From Neorhizobium sp. (lineage in GTDB: Bacteria > Pseudomonadota > Alphaproteobacteria > Rhizobiales > Rhizobiaceae): a stretch of DNA of 64,000 bases. Position 1 is the stretch's first letter. Each line of letters begins with the position of its first letter. A program made the translations under genes and the position numbers. The DNA is taken from assembly GCA_028283725.1 (NCBI GenBank), contig JAPWKC010000004.1:1550001-1614000 (forward strand). Direction: 5' to 3'. Below the pieces are notes generated by a model that saw only the letters and a list, made by a program, of their open reading frames with translations, did no database searches and was not told where the DNA came from. Below are positions 8,451 to 18,987 of the stretch, one piece after another.

Positions 8451-8942
8451 TTAGGCCAGCGCGTCGATTTCCTCGTCGCTCAGCGTATCGGGCAGGACGG
8501 TGACAGGGATCGGGAAGGCAGCGCCTCTTCCGGCAACGGACGAGACGAGCGGGCCCGGACCTTCCTTGGCGGAGCCTGCGGCGAGAACGAGAATGGCGAT
8601 ATCGCGGTCTTCCTCGACCAGAAGATTGATCTGTTCGGTGGCCGCCCCCTCGCGGATCACCACTTCCGGATCGAGACCGATCGTCTCGCGCACCCTTTGC
8701 GCCGCCTTGGCCATGATCGATTGCGCCTCTTCCATGGCTTCGGCGCGCATGATCTGCTCGACACCCAGCCATTGCTGGAAATCGCCTTCGGGAATGACGA
8801 AGAGAAGCACGAGGCCGCCATTGGAATTCTTTGCGCGGCGGCCGGCATAATGCACCGCCTTGTCGCATTCCGGCGTACCGTCGATGACCGCCATGAACTT
8901 GCGCCGGTGCCCTTCGAGCCGCGAAAGCCGTGTCGAAACCAT
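8451..8942 (-). CDS. Universal stress protein family
   Basis: The 163-residue single-domain UspA-like protein begins with the strand KFMAVIDGTPECDKAV and continues through GGLVLLFVIPEGDFQQW, IVVREGAATEQ-like strand VIREGAATEQI and DIAILVLAAGSAKEGPGPL. The typical ATP-binding loop G-2x-G-9x-G(S/T) is only loosely matched at the end (AGSAKEGPGPLVSSV). Two starts are possible: the ATG at 8942, with GGGGG six bases upstream (chosen), or the ATG at 8969 adding nine residues. A perfect inverted repeat overlaps the upstream ATG. The gene lies between trpS and the NfuA-like gene. Confidence 0.85.
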   Translation of the reverse strand: MVSTRLSRLEGHRRKFMAVIDGTPECDKAVHYAGRRAKNSNGGLVLLFVIPEGDFQQWLGVEQIMRAEAMEEAQSIMAKAAQRVRETIGLDPEVVIREGAATEQINLLVEEDRDIAILVLAAGSAKEGPGPLVSSVAGRGAAFPIPVTVLPDTLSDEEIDALA

Positions 8943-8966
8943 GCGCAACCCCCGTGTCGCTTTTGC

Positions 8967-8991
8967 CATCACGACCCGGTGGGTCGTGATG
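8967..8991. other. Perfect 11-bp inverted repeat at the universal stress gene start
   Basis: CATCACGACCC (8967-8977) and GGGTCGTGATG (8981-8991) are perfectly complementary with a 3-base spacer. The left arm contains the upstream candidate start codon of the universal stress gene (ATG on the minus strand at 8969-8967). In RNA it would form a stable GC-rich hairpin; in DNA it could be an operator. Confidence 0.85.
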
Positions 8992-9079
8992 CGAACTTAT
9001 ACGATCGGCGGAAAATGAAAACCCGCCAATGACACCCGTCAGGGCGTCACGGCGGGTCGCATCGTCGAGGAGCGATCGA

Positions 9080-10144
9080 TCAGCGCAGGAAGCCGATGAT
9101 ATCGCAGACCTCGTTCATCACCTTTTCGGCACGGGCACCGGCGCGCTCGCCGCCATCCTTCAGGATGGCATCGATATGGCTGGTGTCGTCCATCAGGCGG
9201 CGCATCTCGGTGGTGATCGGCGCCAAGACATGGACGGCAAGATCGGCGAGCGCCGGCTTGAAGACGGAGAACTGCTGGCCGCCGAATTCCGACAGAACCT
9301 CAGCCTTCGTCTTATCGGCAAGGGCTGCATAGATACCGACGAGATTGTCGGCCTCCGGGCGACCGGCGAGACCCTCGAGTTCGCCGGGCAGACCTTCCGG
9401 GTCGGTCTTGGCCTTGCGGATCTTCTTCAGGATCTCATCGGCATCATCCATCAGATTGATGCGCGACAGATCCGACGGGTCGGATTTCGACATTTTCTTG
9501 GTGCCGTCGCGCAGCGACATGACGCGCGGCGCAGGGCCATCGATCATCGGCTCGACGAGCGGGAAATAGCCGTGGATCTTCTCTTCGCCGACGACCATGT
9601 CGACGCCGGTGCCGGTTTCGCGGATTTTCTCCTGGAAGTCGATGTTGAACTTCTGGGCGATGTCGCGGGCAAGCTCCAGATGCTGCTTCTGGTCGTCACC
9701 GACAGGCACATGGGTGGCGCGGTAGACGAGGATGTCGGCGGCCATCAGGCTCGGATAGGCCAGAAGACCGAGCGAGGCATTCTCGCGGTCCTTGCCGGCC
9801 TTGTCCTTGAACTGGGTCATGCGGTTCATCCAGCCGATGCGGGCGACGCAGTTGAAGACCCAGGCGAGTTCGGCATGCTGCGGCACGGAAGACTGGTTGA
9901 AGACGATATGCTTCTTCGGATCGATGCCGGAGGCGATGAAGGCTGCGGCAATCGAGCGGATCTGGCCGCGCAGGTCGGCATGAACCAGCTGGGCGGTGAT
10001 GGCATGCAGATCGACGACGCAATAGATGCAGTCGTTGTTTTCCTGCAGCGCCACGAACTTTCTGATGGCGCCGAGATAATTGCCGAGATGGAGATTGCCG
10101 GTGGGCTGGACGCCCGAAAAGACTAGCGGCTTGAAAGAGTTCAT
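9080..10144 (-). CDS. trpS: Tryptophanyl-tRNA synthetase
   Basis: The 354-residue class I synthetase charges tRNA-Trp. It shows the HIGH-type motif in [16 protein letters not shown] near residue 11 and the KMSKS motif in [10 protein letters not shown] near residue 217, together with VVDLHAIT and [13 protein letters not shown], which are TrpS-specific. The length is normal. The ATG at 10144 has AGGA upstream. It is followed by the universal stress gene. In related genomes trpS lies next to murJ; here about 2.7 kb separates the two. Confidence 0.97.
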   Translation of the reverse strand: MNSFKPLVFSGVQPTGNLHLGNYLGAIRKFVALQENNDCIYCVVDLHAITAQLVHADLRGQIRSIAAAFIASGIDPKKHIVFNQSSVPQHAELAWVFNCVARIGWMNRMTQFKDKAGKDRENASLGLLAYPSLMAADILVYRATHVPVGDDQKQHLELARDIAQKFNIDFQEKIRETGTGVDMVVGEEKIHGYFPLVEPMIDGPAPRVMSLRDGTKKMSKSDPSDLSRINLMDDADEILKKIRKAKTDPEGLPGELEGLAGRPEADNLVGIYAALADKTKAEVLSEFGGQQFSVFKPALADLAVHVLAPITTEMRRLMDDTSHIDAILKDGGERAGARAEKVMNEVCDIIGFLR

Positions 10145-10846
10145 ATTGTCCTCGAAAACAGGCTGGTGGAAGGCCTCAGGCCGTCAAGGTATACGCAGAC
10201 CGGAAGGTGTGCGTTCCCCCCGCCCTTGCGCCCCGCGGGCCATGTAGCTGCGGCGGCTTATGCACCCCGGATGTGACGGTATCAAGAGGCGCGGATGGCT
10301 TTATTTGCAGGCGGATTGCGCCCTTGGCGATCTCGATAATTTCAAGTTTCGGCCGGGACACGTCGGGTGCCTCGTAATTGAATTTTATAGGTGACACGCG
10401 ACGTGCCCCGTTCGGTGTGTTTTTCCGCGCAACTGCGATCCCTCGACGATCCGGCCCTGTTCTGGTGTTCCGTTTTTCAGGAACGGCACCGGATCGCGTA
10501 CGACACACGCAGCTCCAGCCCTCTTGCAGGCTGAAGGGAGATCATTTTCTGCGCAGCCCCCGGATCGGCGCCTGCATCTTGGCACGTTTCCGGATCACCG
10601 GTCCCGCCTCGCCGGCGATGCGCAACCGGTGTAGCCGATACGGGACGAGGAAAATTATGCGCGCCGTTTTCAGAGCGGGGACGAGATGGGTTCAAATATT
10701 TTTGCAGCCGGCGGCAAATGCGCGGAGGATCCGCCAGAGCCCTAACGGGATCATTAAAACTCGCCCTGTCGGATTTACGCCACCCTTCCGTTTTGCGGCT
10801 ATGAAGAGTTGCAGATTTGACGAGATTTTCGATTAAGGTGTTTTCA
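10145..10846. other. 702-base stretch without a convincing gene
   Basis: This gap separates trpS from the plus-strand diguanylate cyclase gene. It contains a weak hairpin near 10460-10485 (GTTCC/GGAAC arms) and two overlapping reading frames: one on the minus strand (10176-10508) whose central part, starting from a GTG near 10399 (SPIKFNYEAPDVSRPKLE), looks somewhat protein-like, and one on the plus strand (10378-10836) that looks random. Neither is recognised. The upstream region of trpS must lie here. Confidence 0.6.
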
Positions 10847-12043
10847 ATGAGCGCAGTGACGCTGGATCAGGTCCAGAACCAGATCGCACGTGGCTTTAGC
10901 CTGCTGCGCTTCACCCCGCAGATCGAGGCGCTGTTTCGGGCGGATTACGCCGAAGCGCGACTGCGGCTCATCGCCAACTGGGGCGTCGTCGGCGTCGCCA
11001 TCTACGATCTCGTCTATTTCGGCGACCGGATCATGGTGGCGGACGTGCTGCCGGCGCTGATGGTCGTCCGCTTCCTGATCTTCACGCCGCTTGTCATCGC
11101 CTGCGTCCTGATCGTGCGCCGCTTTCGCCATCCGTCGCTCTACGACGCGCTCGCCGTTGTCGTGGCCTTTCTCGGCGTCACCTTGCCAATGGCGGCGGCG
11201 GTGAACAGCCAGAGTTCCTACCTGTTCACCTACCAGAACTACAATGCCGCGGCCTTCCTGTTCTTCGTCATCTCGCTGCGGCCGCGTTTTCCCGCCCTGC
11301 TGATCGGCCTGTCACTGATGTGCGCTTCGCATTTCACGCTGACCTATCTTACCGGCGCCTTCGACGACGTCGTCTATACCGGCATCGTCACTTTCTACCT
11401 GACGCTCTCGGTGTTCCTGGCCGTGAGCGCCTATTTTCTCGAACGCACCGACCGGCAGAATTTTCTCAACCAGCTGCGCAGCGACATTCTCTACCAGCAG
11501 ATGAAGGAGAATGCCGGACGGGACGCATTGACCGGCCTGATGAACCGGCGGTCGCTCGCCCTTATCAGCGAGCGCATCTGGAAGGACGCGGACCGGACGT
11601 CGCTCGTCTCGGCCGTCCTGCTCGATATCGACCATTTCAAGCGCTACAACGACGTGCACGGCCATATCGAGGGCGATGCCTGCATTCGCGCCGTCTCGCA
11701 ATGCATTGCCGACACCGCCGATGCGGGGTGTTCCGTCTTCCGCTTCGGCGGCGAGGAAATACTGGTTCTGGCTCAGAACAGGGATGAACTCGCGATGCTC
11801 GCCCTGGCTGAAAAGATCCGCAGCGCCATCGAACGGCTTGGCCTGCGCCACGGTGGTCTGCCGGGGACAAATGGCGAGGGTCGCGTCACCGCGAGCCTCG
11901 GCGTCACGTCCGCGTCGATCGGAGAAACGACGCTGGAGAAGCTTTTGCAGACGGCGGACGAGGCGCTTTACGAGGCAAAACGCCGCGGGCGCAACATCGT
12001 GGCGCTCTACGATACACCGGAGCCGGATGTGCAGGTGGCATGA
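10847..12043 (+). CDS. Membrane-bound diguanylate cyclase (GGDEF domain)
   Basis: The 398-residue protein has about six hydrophobic segments in its first 210 residues, then a linker helix (ERTDRQNFLNQLRSDILY) and a GGDEF domain: DALTGLMNRRSL, LLDIDHFKRYND, the signature RFGGEEILVL and a closing ADEALYEAKRRGRN. The A-site reads GGEEI, a GGEEF variant expected to be active in making cyclic di-GMP. The product-inhibition I-site RxxD is not present before GGEEI. The longest frame begins at 10817; the ATG at 10847 (MSAVTLDQ) is preferred because it follows an AAGGTG. It stands alone between trpS and murJ and looks like an insertion. Confidence 0.9.
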   Translation: MSAVTLDQVQNQIARGFSLLRFTPQIEALFRADYAEARLRLIANWGVVGVAIYDLVYFGDRIMVADVLPALMVVRFLIFTPLVIACVLIVRRFRHPSLYDALAVVVAFLGVTLPMAAAVNSQSSYLFTYQNYNAAAFLFFVISLRPRFPALLIGLSLMCASHFTLTYLTGAFDDVVYTGIVTFYLTLSVFLAVSAYFLERTDRQNFLNQLRSDILYQQMKENAGRDALTGLMNRRSLALISERIWKDADRTSLVSAVLLDIDHFKRYNDVHGHIEGDACIRAVSQCIADTADAGCSVFRFGGEEILVLAQNRDELAMLALAEKIRSAIERLGLRHGGLPGTNGEGRVTASLGVTSASIGETTLEKLLQTADEALYEAKRRGRNIVALYDTPEPDVQVA

Positions 12044-12327
12044 CGCGGCGGCTTTTGGCCGTCTTTGCCTTTCTGCCGGTAATCAGCTGTTTTTCCATCG
12101 GAAAGTTGCATTTCTTCCGATTGCCACCAAACGGCGCGCCATCGGGAGCGGCGCTCGAACGCGGTTCAGCCACGACAATAGAGTTAACCATGGTTAACCA
12201 ATGCGGCAGAACAAACCCCAAAATGGAGTAAATTGCTCCTTACTCGCGCCTCTTTTGGGAATGAAATACCCGGCTCTTTCAATTCTGTCGGTCACGACTG
12301 ACAGACTATCGTTCCGGAGTATCCCTG

Positions 12328-12801
12328 ATGCGCAGCTTTTCCCGCGTCGCGCTCGCTTGTCTTAGCATAGCCAGCCTCACCCTCGCCGCCCCCCTGTCCG
12401 CCATGGCCGGCGGAACCGTCGCGCAGAAGAAGACGCTGACGACCTCCTTCTCGCATGACTATTCGGCCTATTACACGGTGCAGCGGGTGAGCGTTCAGAC
12501 CAACTGTTTCCCCGACAGGCTGGAGGCGATCTTGAAGCATATTGCCATCGAGACCGGGCACAAGCCGATGGTGACTTCCGGCCACAGGCCGCATTCGGGC
12601 CATTCGCAGCACAATCGCTGTTTCGCCGCCGATATCCGGGTGCCGGGCGTTTCCGACAAGACGATCCTGGCGGCCGCGGCAAGCGCGCCCGGCATCGGCG
12701 GCATCGGCCAATATTGCAACGGCATCATCCATGTCGATGTCGGTCCGAAGCGGACATGGAACTATTGCTCGAAACGCCGGAGTGGGTCGAAGAAGGGGTG
12801 A
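12328..12801 (+). CDS. Secreted M15-type zinc peptidase-like protein
   Basis: The 157-residue protein has a clear signal peptide with probable cleavage after SAMA-G near residue 27. The mature part carries the metal-binding pattern of M15A/DUF882-like D-Ala-D-Ala peptidases: SGHRPHSGHSQH, H95-x6-D102 and a later IHVDVG (H135-x-D137). It is short for this family, close to the catalytic core, so it probably acts on peptidoglycan cross-links in the periplasm. Cysteines 60, 98, 130 and 147 could form disulfides. It converges with murJ, whose stop is 30 bases away on the other strand. Confidence 0.75.
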   Translation: MRSFSRVALACLSIASLTLAAPLSAMAGGTVAQKKTLTTSFSHDYSAYYTVQRVSVQTNCFPDRLEAILKHIAIETGHKPMVTSGHRPHSGHSQHNRCFAADIRVPGVSDKTILAAAASAPGIGGIGQYCNGIIHVDVGPKRTWNYCSKRRSGSKKG

Positions 12802-12830
12802 ATACCCCTCCCTCTGCATGAATTGCCGCT

Positions 12831-14399
12831 TCAGGCGCGCCGCTTGCGCTTCAGGTTGCGCCTCAGCATGCCGAGATCGGCACCGCCGATCGCAAAGGCG
12901 CAGGCGAAATAGACGAGCATGGCAATCGCCAAAAGCACCGCCAGTGCCGCGACCTGATGCAGGAGCGACGACTGCGGCGTCAGATACGGTTCGGCGTGGC
13001 GCAGGGCATAGACGAGCGCCGCCGACATGACGCCGGTCGAGACCAGAAGAAGCGCCATGCGTTTTACCAGCACCCATTCCCATTGGAGATGGCCGCGACG
13101 CAGGAGCGTGAAGCCGAGCAGGATCGTGTTGATCCAGCCGGCGGTCGCTTCGGCGGTTGCGATGCCGCGTTCGGCAATCAGCGGGAAGAGCGTGATGGCG
13201 AGGCCTGAATTGACGATGACCGAGGCGATGGTGAAGCGCATCGGCGTCCTGGTATCCTCACGGGCGTAAAAGCCCGGCTGAAGCGCCTTGATCATCACGA
13301 AACCCGGCAGGCCGAGGCCGTAGATCGCGAGGATCGAGCCGACGACGGCGGTGTTTTCAGCGGAAAACTGGCCGCGCTCGTAGAGAACCCGGATGATCGC
13401 ATCCGACAGGATCCACAGGCCGGCTGCGGCCGGCAGCGTCAGGAACAGCACGAACTCGATCGAGCGGTTCTGGATAGTGCCCGCTTCCTTCGCATGGCCG
13501 GCTTTCAGCGCGCGCGCCAGTTCGGGCAAAAGCACGACGCCGACGGCGACGCCGACGACGCCGAGCGGCAGCTGGTAGATACGGTCGGCATATTGAAGGG
13601 CGGCAATGGCGCCTTCCTTGCTCGATGCGATCGCCTGGCCGATGATCTGGTTGATCTGGGTGATGCCGCCGGTGACGGCCGCAGGGACGGCGAGCAGAAG
13701 CAGACGCTTGACGTTGGGGGTCATGCGCGGACGCTTGAAGCCGATATTGATGCCCGCGTGGCGCACGCCGGCATAGACAACCGCCATCTGCAACACGCCG
13801 GCCGCCAGAACGCTCCAGGAGAGATACCAGGCGATCTCGCGCGGATCGGCATGGATCCACAGGCCATAGAAGAGCGCGCCGATCATCACCACGTTCAAGA
13901 ATACCGGGGCGACGGCAGCGGCAAAGAAGTGATGCAGCGAATTGAGCATGCCCGAAAGCATCGCCGTCAGCGACATGCACATGAGATAGGGGAACATCAC
14001 CGCCGCCATGCGGATGGTGAGTGCGGTCTTTTCCGCATCATCGGCAAAGCCCGGCGCGATGATCCACTCCACCAGCCACGGCATCATCAGTTCCATGACG
14101 ATGGTGATCAGCAGAAGTGCCGAGAAGAGGACGCCGAAGACTTCCTCGGAAAACCGCTTGGCGCCATCGACGCCATTGGCCTCGATCTCCTTGGAAAACA
14201 GAGGCACGAAGGCGGCGTTGAAGGCGCCCTCGGCAAACAGGCGACGGAAGAGATTGGGGAAGCGGAAGGCGGCATAGAAGACGTCGGCCATCGGCCCGGT
14301 GCCGAGTGCCGCCGCCATGAATGTCTCGCGGGCAAAGCCGAAGATGCGGCTGCCGAGCGTGGCACCGCCGACGGTCATGAATTTTTTCACGAGGCTCAT
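12831..14399 (-). CDS. murJ: Lipid II flippase MurJ (MviN)
   Basis: The 522-residue polytopic membrane protein starts MSLVKKFMTVGGATLGSRI and contains RETFMAAALGTGPMADVF and FRFPNLFRRLFAEGAFNAAF, the N-terminal MurJ signature, with about 14 hydrophobic helices. It flips lipid II across the inner membrane for peptidoglycan synthesis. It follows glnD on the minus strand with a 232-base gap. Its 3' neighbour here is the convergent M15-like gene rather than trpS. Confidence 0.96.
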   Translation of the reverse strand: MSLVKKFMTVGGATLGSRIFGFARETFMAAALGTGPMADVFYAAFRFPNLFRRLFAEGAFNAAFVPLFSKEIEANGVDGAKRFSEEVFGVLFSALLLITIVMELMMPWLVEWIIAPGFADDAEKTALTIRMAAVMFPYLMCMSLTAMLSGMLNSLHHFFAAAVAPVFLNVVMIGALFYGLWIHADPREIAWYLSWSVLAAGVLQMAVVYAGVRHAGINIGFKRPRMTPNVKRLLLLAVPAAVTGGITQINQIIGQAIASSKEGAIAALQYADRIYQLPLGVVGVAVGVVLLPELARALKAGHAKEAGTIQNRSIEFVLFLTLPAAAGLWILSDAIIRVLYERGQFSAENTAVVGSILAIYGLGLPGFVMIKALQPGFYAREDTRTPMRFTIASVIVNSGLAITLFPLIAERGIATAEATAGWINTILLGFTLLRRGHLQWEWVLVKRMALLLVSTGVMSAALVYALRHAEPYLTPQSSLLHQVAALAVLLAIAMLVYFACAFAIGGADLGMLRRNLKRKRRA

Positions 14400-14631
14400 G
14401 GATGGGGCTCCGGCGATTGGGCTGGGGCTGGCAGAGCTGCGTGCCGGGCAGCATTTTGTGCGAGGTTTCGGACGAGGTTGAGGACGGTATCCGGGTTGCC
14501 CGCTTGTGCGCTGCCGGTCTGCCGGGGGCGAGCCACGGGCGACACACCGCGCTCCGAGACCCCAGCCAAGGGGGAAATCGGATGGCGGTGCCGGTTTGCC
14601 AGAAAGTTTTCGAAAACGGATAGCTGACCGC

Positions 14632-17499
14632 TCACGCGTTGGCCTTCGACTTGCGCGCCGCCGGCTGGCCGCCGGATGGCGGGACGGAAGGGGCCGAAGC
14701 GACAGGCGTCGCGGCCGGCGCGATCATGCCGGTCGGCATGCCGCTTCGAAGCTCGTCCTCCTGCTCCGACATGACAGCCTTCAGCCTTGCCGCGATATTG
14801 GCCTGGCGGTGCTCGTTGGTGATCTTGTGGCCGACGAGATCGGTGACGTAGAACGTGTCGATGACCTTTTCGCCGAAAGTGGTGATACGGGCCGAGTGAA
14901 TGTCGAGCGACAGGTCGGCCAGAACCGCCGTCACATCCGCCAGAAGACCGGTGCGGTCGAGGCATTCGATCTCGATCACGGTGAACTTGTTCGACAGCGT
15001 GTTGGACAGGACGACCGAGGGCGGGATGGTGAAGGCCTTGTTGCGCTTCTTGCCCTTGGCGCGGGTGGCCATGACTTCCGGCAGGCGCTTCTTGCCCGAG
15101 AGAACATCCTCGATCATCCGGCCGATCGTGGCGGCGCGGCGCATCTCGTCCTCGTCCACCTGGAATTCGCGGTTGACCATGATCGTGTCGAGCGCACGGC
15201 CATCCATGGTGGTGAAGACCTGTGCGTCGGCGATATTGGCACCGGCGGCGGCGCAGGCGCCGGCGATGATCGACAGAAGGCGCGGATGGTCGGGCGCCAG
15301 AACCGTGATCTCGGTGATCGCGTTGAAACTGTCGGTGCGCACCATGGTGGTGAGCGCCTGGCCCTTGCGGTCGGCCTCACGGATGAAGGTCGCATGGCGG
15401 ATCTGGTCTTCCAGCGAGACCGACAGAAGATACGGCTGGTAATGGAGTTTCGAGTAGGTGCGGCGATCCTTCTGCGAGAAATCGGAGAGCGCCTTGTAGA
15501 GCGCCTCTTCTGCCGCCTTGGCACGCTCCTTGCGCGACACTTCGGAGAAGCCACCGGAGATCAGAAGCTCCGTCTCGTAATAGAGCGTGCGCAGGAGCTG
15601 GCCCTTCCAGCCGTTCCAGACACCCGGACCAACAGCGCGGATATCGCAGACGGTGAGGATCAGGAGCAGTTTCAGGCGGTCGAGCGACTGCACCTTTTCG
15701 GCAAAGTCGGTGATCGTCTTGCGATCGTTCAGGTCACGCGTCTGGGCCGTCATGGACATCAGAAGATGTTCCTCGATCAGCCAGGCGGCCAGTTCCGTCT
15801 GCTTGGGCGACAGGCCGAAGCGGGCGCCGAGCTTGCGCACGATGCGGGCGCCGGCCACCGAGTGATCCTCGTCGCGGCCCTTGGCGATATCGTGCAGGAA
15901 GACGGCGAAATAGAGGACCTCGCGCTCCTCGACGCTCGGCATCAGCTTGTTGGCGAGCGGATGGATCTCGGCGAACTTGCCTTCGTCGATCTCGCAGAGC
16001 GCCTCGACGGCGCGGATCAGATGCTCGTCCACCGTATAGTGATGATACATGGAGAACTGCATCATCGCCACGACCTTGCCGAAATCGGGAATGAAGCGGC
16101 CGAGCACGCCGGCCTCGTTCATCCGGCGCAGCATCAGCGCCGGGTCGCGGCGCGAGGTCAGGATGGACATGAAGAGGCGGTTCGCCTCGTCGTTTTCGCG
16201 CAGCGCAGGGTCGATCAGCGACAGCGAGCGGGTCATGCGCTTCAAGGCATCCGGGTGAAGTTCGAGCCCGGTCAGGTCTGCGACATGGAAGAAGCGGATG
16301 ATCGACACCGGATCGCGCTTGAAGACATCGGGATTGGCCAGCGTGATGCGGCCGCGATCCTCGACGAATTCCAGCGTGCCGGGGATCTTGCGCAGACGCT
16401 TGGTAAAGCGGGAGATGACGCGCTTGGTGAGGCCGGGTACGGCTTTTGCCTGCTGCTCTTCGAGTGCAGCGCAAAAGATGCGCGTCAGGTCGCCGACATC
16501 CTTGGCGACAAGGAAATAGTGTTTCATGAAACGCTCGACCGGCGAGAGGCCGGGGCGGGCGTTATAGCCGAGGCTGGCTGCGATATCCTTCTGGATGTCG
16601 AAGGAGAGGCGCTCTTCCGCCTTGCCGGTCAGAAAATGCATCTGGCAGCGCACGGCCCAGAGAAAATCGTCGGCCTTTTCGAACAGCCGCCATTCGGAGC
16701 GCGAGAGAACGCCGAGCTTGATCAGTTCGGCCGTGTCGCGGACGCGGTAATAGTATTTGGCGATCCAGAACAGCGTGTGCAGGTCGCGCAAACCGCCCTT
16801 GCCTTCCTTCACGTTGGGTTCGACCAGATAGCGGGTATCGCCGGATTTCTGGTGGCGCGTGTCGCGCTCGGCAAGCTTTGCTGCGACGAATTCCGGGCCG
16901 GTATCGGCGACGACTTCCGTATCGAAACGGCTTTCCAGTTCGTTGACCAGCGCCTCTCGGCCGCAGATATAGCGGTTTTCGAGGATGGCGGTGCGGATCG
17001 TCATGTCGGTCTTCGACAGACGGATGCATTCCTCCACGGTGCGGGTGGCATGGCCCACCTTGAAGCCGAGATCCCACAGCACGTAGAGCAGGAACTCGAC
17101 GGCCTTCCTCATGCGGTCGGAATTCTTTTCCGGCAGGAGGAAGAGAAGATCGATATCGGAGCCGGGTGCCAGCGTGCCGCGACCATAGCCGCCGACGGCG
17201 GCAATGGCGATATCGCTGCCCTCGGGATAGACCTTGTCGACGATCACCGTGTGCAGCGTGCAGATCAGCCGGTCCTGGATCCACGAGATGCGGCGGGCAC
17301 AGTTGAGGCCGCTGCCTTCCTCGTTCAGGCGTTCACGCGCCTTCTGGCGGCCATCGGTGCTTGCCTTGCGCAGGATCGGCAAAAGATCCGAGCGCATGTC
17401 GAGAAGCGCACGATCCTTGGCGCCGAGTACTGCCTGGCAATCGGCCGTCAGACGGTCGAGGTCGAGAAGTTCGGAAAAGTCGATATCGTGTCGGGCCAT
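14632..17499 (-). CDS. glnD: Bifunctional uridylyltransferase / uridylyl-removing enzyme GlnD
   Basis: The 955-residue sensor of glutamine uridylylates or deuridylylates PII proteins. In order: a nucleotidyltransferase domain with [10 protein letters not shown] (residues 113-122), a helical linker with [11 protein letters not shown], an HD domain with [14 protein letters not shown], and two C-terminal ACT domains (one near [17 protein letters not shown], one near [16 protein letters not shown]). A Pro/Ala-rich tail ends the protein. The longest frame begins at 17601, but the ATG at 17499 ([12 protein letters not shown]) gives the normal family start. murJ follows downstream; a membrane AraC-type gene lies upstream. 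Confidence 0.96.
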   Translation of the reverse strand: MARHDIDFSELLDLDRLTADCQAVLGAKDRALLDMRSDLLPILRKASTDGRQKARERLNEEGSGLNCARRISWIQDRLICTLHTVIVDKVYPEGSDIAIAAVGGYGRGTLAPGSDIDLLFLLPEKNSDRMRKAVEFLLYVLWDLGFKVGHATRTVEECIRLSKTDMTIRTAILENRYICGREALVNELESRFDTEVVADTGPEFVAAKLAERDTRHQKSGDTRYLVEPNVKEGKGGLRDLHTLFWIAKYYYRVRDTAELIKLGVLSRSEWRLFEKADDFLWAVRCQMHFLTGKAEERLSFDIQKDIAASLGYNARPGLSPVERFMKHYFLVAKDVGDLTRIFCAALEEQQAKAVPGLTKRVISRFTKRLRKIPGTLEFVEDRGRITLANPDVFKRDPVSIIRFFHVADLTGLELHPDALKRMTRSLSLIDPALRENDEANRLFMSILTSRRDPALMLRRMNEAGVLGRFIPDFGKVVAMMQFSMYHHYTVDEHLIRAVEALCEIDEGKFAEIHPLANKLMPSVEEREVLYFAVFLHDIAKGRDEDHSVAGARIVRKLGARFGLSPKQTELAAWLIEEHLLMSMTAQTRDLNDRKTITDFAEKVQSLDRLKLLLILTVCDIRAVGPGVWNGWKGQLLRTLYYETELLISGGFSEVSRKERAKAAEEALYKALSDFSQKDRRTYSKLHYQPYLLSVSLEDQIRHATFIREADRKGQALTTMVRTDSFNAITEITVLAPDHPRLLSIIAGACAAAGANIADAQVFTTMDGRALDTIMVNREFQVDEDEMRRAATIGRMIEDVLSGKKRLPEVMATRAKGKKRNKAFTIPPSVVLSNTLSNKFTVIEIECLDRTGLLADVTAVLADLSLDIHSARITTFGEKVIDTFYVTDLVGHKITNEHRQANIAARLKAVMSEQEDELRSGMPTGMIAPAATPVASAPSVPPSGGQPAARKSKANA

Positions 17500-17597
17500 G
17501 TTTTCCTGCCGGTGCGGCCTTGCCGGGGAGGCTCGGTCGTCGATCACGCGCACCTTGTCAATGCTTATCACAATGGGGCTTATTGCAGAGGGATGTT

Positions 17598-18659
17598 TCA
17601 AAGTTGTTTCTTTGCGGCGGCCAGGTCAACCCTCTTCTTTGCCGAAGCGTCGTCCTGACGCGTCTGTCTTTGCGCTGCACGGTAGCGTGACGGGCTCATG
17701 CCGGTGACGCGGCGAAACTCACGGTTGAAATTCGACTTGGTGGAAAACCCGCATTCGAGCTGAACCGCCGTCACGCCCGCCTTCGTTTCCTCCAGCAGAC
17801 GGCAGGCTTCGGCAATGCGCCTGTTGTTGACGAATTGCGAGACGTTGAGACCAGTCACACGGTTGACCGCGCCGGAGACTTCGCGGGCGGTCAGACCGGA
17901 GCGGCGCGACAGAAGCGCCAGGCTGAGGTTCTCGTTTCTGAACAGCGCGTTCTCGTCGAGCGCCGACGATACCCGTGCCAGAATGCGTCCATCATCTTCG
18001 CTCGGCTGCTGCTGCAGGGTGTGAGACGGTGCAACCGCTGCCCTTCGGGACGACATGAGATAATAGGCGACGACCACGGCGATCGCGACCACGTTGGTGA
18101 CGGCAACGATGCGCGGAATGTTTTCGCGACCGTCAAAGGCGGCATAGACTGCGATAAAAAGATCGGCCGCGGCAAAGAACAGGATGAGAAAAGCGGTCAG
18201 CCGGGCTGCGGCCAGCGCCGGGCGCATCCTTTGCAGCGAGGCTTCCGCCATCACGTCGGGGCCGCCGGTGCGGGTAAACGCCAGAAGTTTGAGGCCGTAC
18301 CCGACAAAGGTGACGAAGAGCAGCGGATCGATGAGGACGGGCAGGCAAAGGGCCGCAACCAGCATGCACAAGGGGGCGGCAAGATGCCGCCAGGGATTGG
18401 CGATCACCTCCCCCGTCATGGCCCGGAAGGCGAGATAGGCGAGCGGCGGCATGCCGGCTGCCGTCACCGGCTGGAAAAGGGCGAGCGCATTGACGCCATA
18501 GCCGAAATGCAGGCCGACAATCATGCCCTGGAGCGCATAGAGCACGAGAAAGGCGATGAAATACCGCCGTGAACCGGCCGCCTCCACGCCTTTCAGGCTG
18601 TGGAAGAGCGAAAGCGCAAAGATGAGACCGGCCAGAAACGGCAAGGGAACGGAGAGCAA
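17598..18659 (-). CDS. Membrane-embedded AraC-family transcriptional regulator
   Basis: The 353-residue protein has six or so hydrophobic segments in residues 1-205 and a cytoplasmic AraC DNA-binding domain at residues 240-335, with two helix-turn-helix units ([19 protein letters not shown] and [20 protein letters not shown]) and the closing [12 protein letters not shown]. No ATG exists in frame upstream; the start shown is TTG at 18659, and the frame is closed by a stop at 18699-18701, so the N-terminus is uncertain by up to 13 residues. The ligand is unknown. It lies between glnD and mutS and may control the divergent secreted hydrolase gene. Confidence 0.85.
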   Translation of the reverse strand: MLSVPLPFLAGLIFALSLFHSLKGVEAAGSRRYFIAFLVLYALQGMIVGLHFGYGVNALALFQPVTAAGMPPLAYLAFRAMTGEVIANPWRHLAAPLCMLVAALCLPVLIDPLLFVTFVGYGLKLLAFTRTGGPDVMAEASLQRMRPALAAARLTAFLILFFAAADLFIAVYAAFDGRENIPRIVAVTNVVAIAVVVAYYLMSSRRAAVAPSHTLQQQPSEDDGRILARVSSALDENALFRNENLSLALLSRRSGLTAREVSGAVNRVTGLNVSQFVNNRRIAEACRLLEETKAGVTAVQLECGFSTKSNFNREFRRVTGMSPSRYRAAQRQTRQDDASAKKRVDLAAAKKQL

Positions 18660-18987
18660 GGCAAGACCCGAAAAAACAACGACCGCGATCGTGATCCGCT
18701 ACGGCCTTTATCACGATCGAGGTCGATTGGGATACGGAAAGCATGGCGTGATCGGTCTCGCCAGACCGTCTGGCGATCAACGTCAATCACGCTTTCGGGC
18801 GCTATCGCATCGCTACCCCCTCCCCCGGCCTGCCGGGAATGCCCCCGGAAAAGGGGGATAAACCCGCAGCACCGATTTACCCGGACCGGGCGTCATCGGT
18901 GCGGCCGGGTCAGCTCTCCGTCTTGCCGGGAGGGCGATCGGGGATGCCAACGCCATGGCCCTGATTTGCCACAGGAGAAGACCGACC
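18660..18987. other. Intergenic region between divergent AraC-type and hydrolase genes
   Basis: This 328-base gap must hold both promoters. It includes a C/G-rich palindromic patch at about 18816-18857 (ccccctcccccggcctgccg, then CCCCC at 18842-18846 pairing with GGGGG at 18853-18857), which looks like a dispersed intergenic repeat fragment. A ribosome-binding site AGGAGAAG lies just before the hydrolase ATG at 18988. No gene is recognised. Confidence 0.6.

Noticed and set aside
10176-10508. 110-codon minus-strand frame downstream of the gap
   Set aside because: Only part looks protein-like and it is unsupported; kept as a note in a finding, not called as a gene.
10378-10836. 152-codon plus-strand frame in the trpS-side gap
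   Set aside because: Composition is Arg-rich and shadow-like, no ribosome-binding site, no known motif.
14506-17658. 1050-codon plus-strand frame opposite glnD
   Set aside because: A shadow of glnD, which carries all the expected domains; no independent support.
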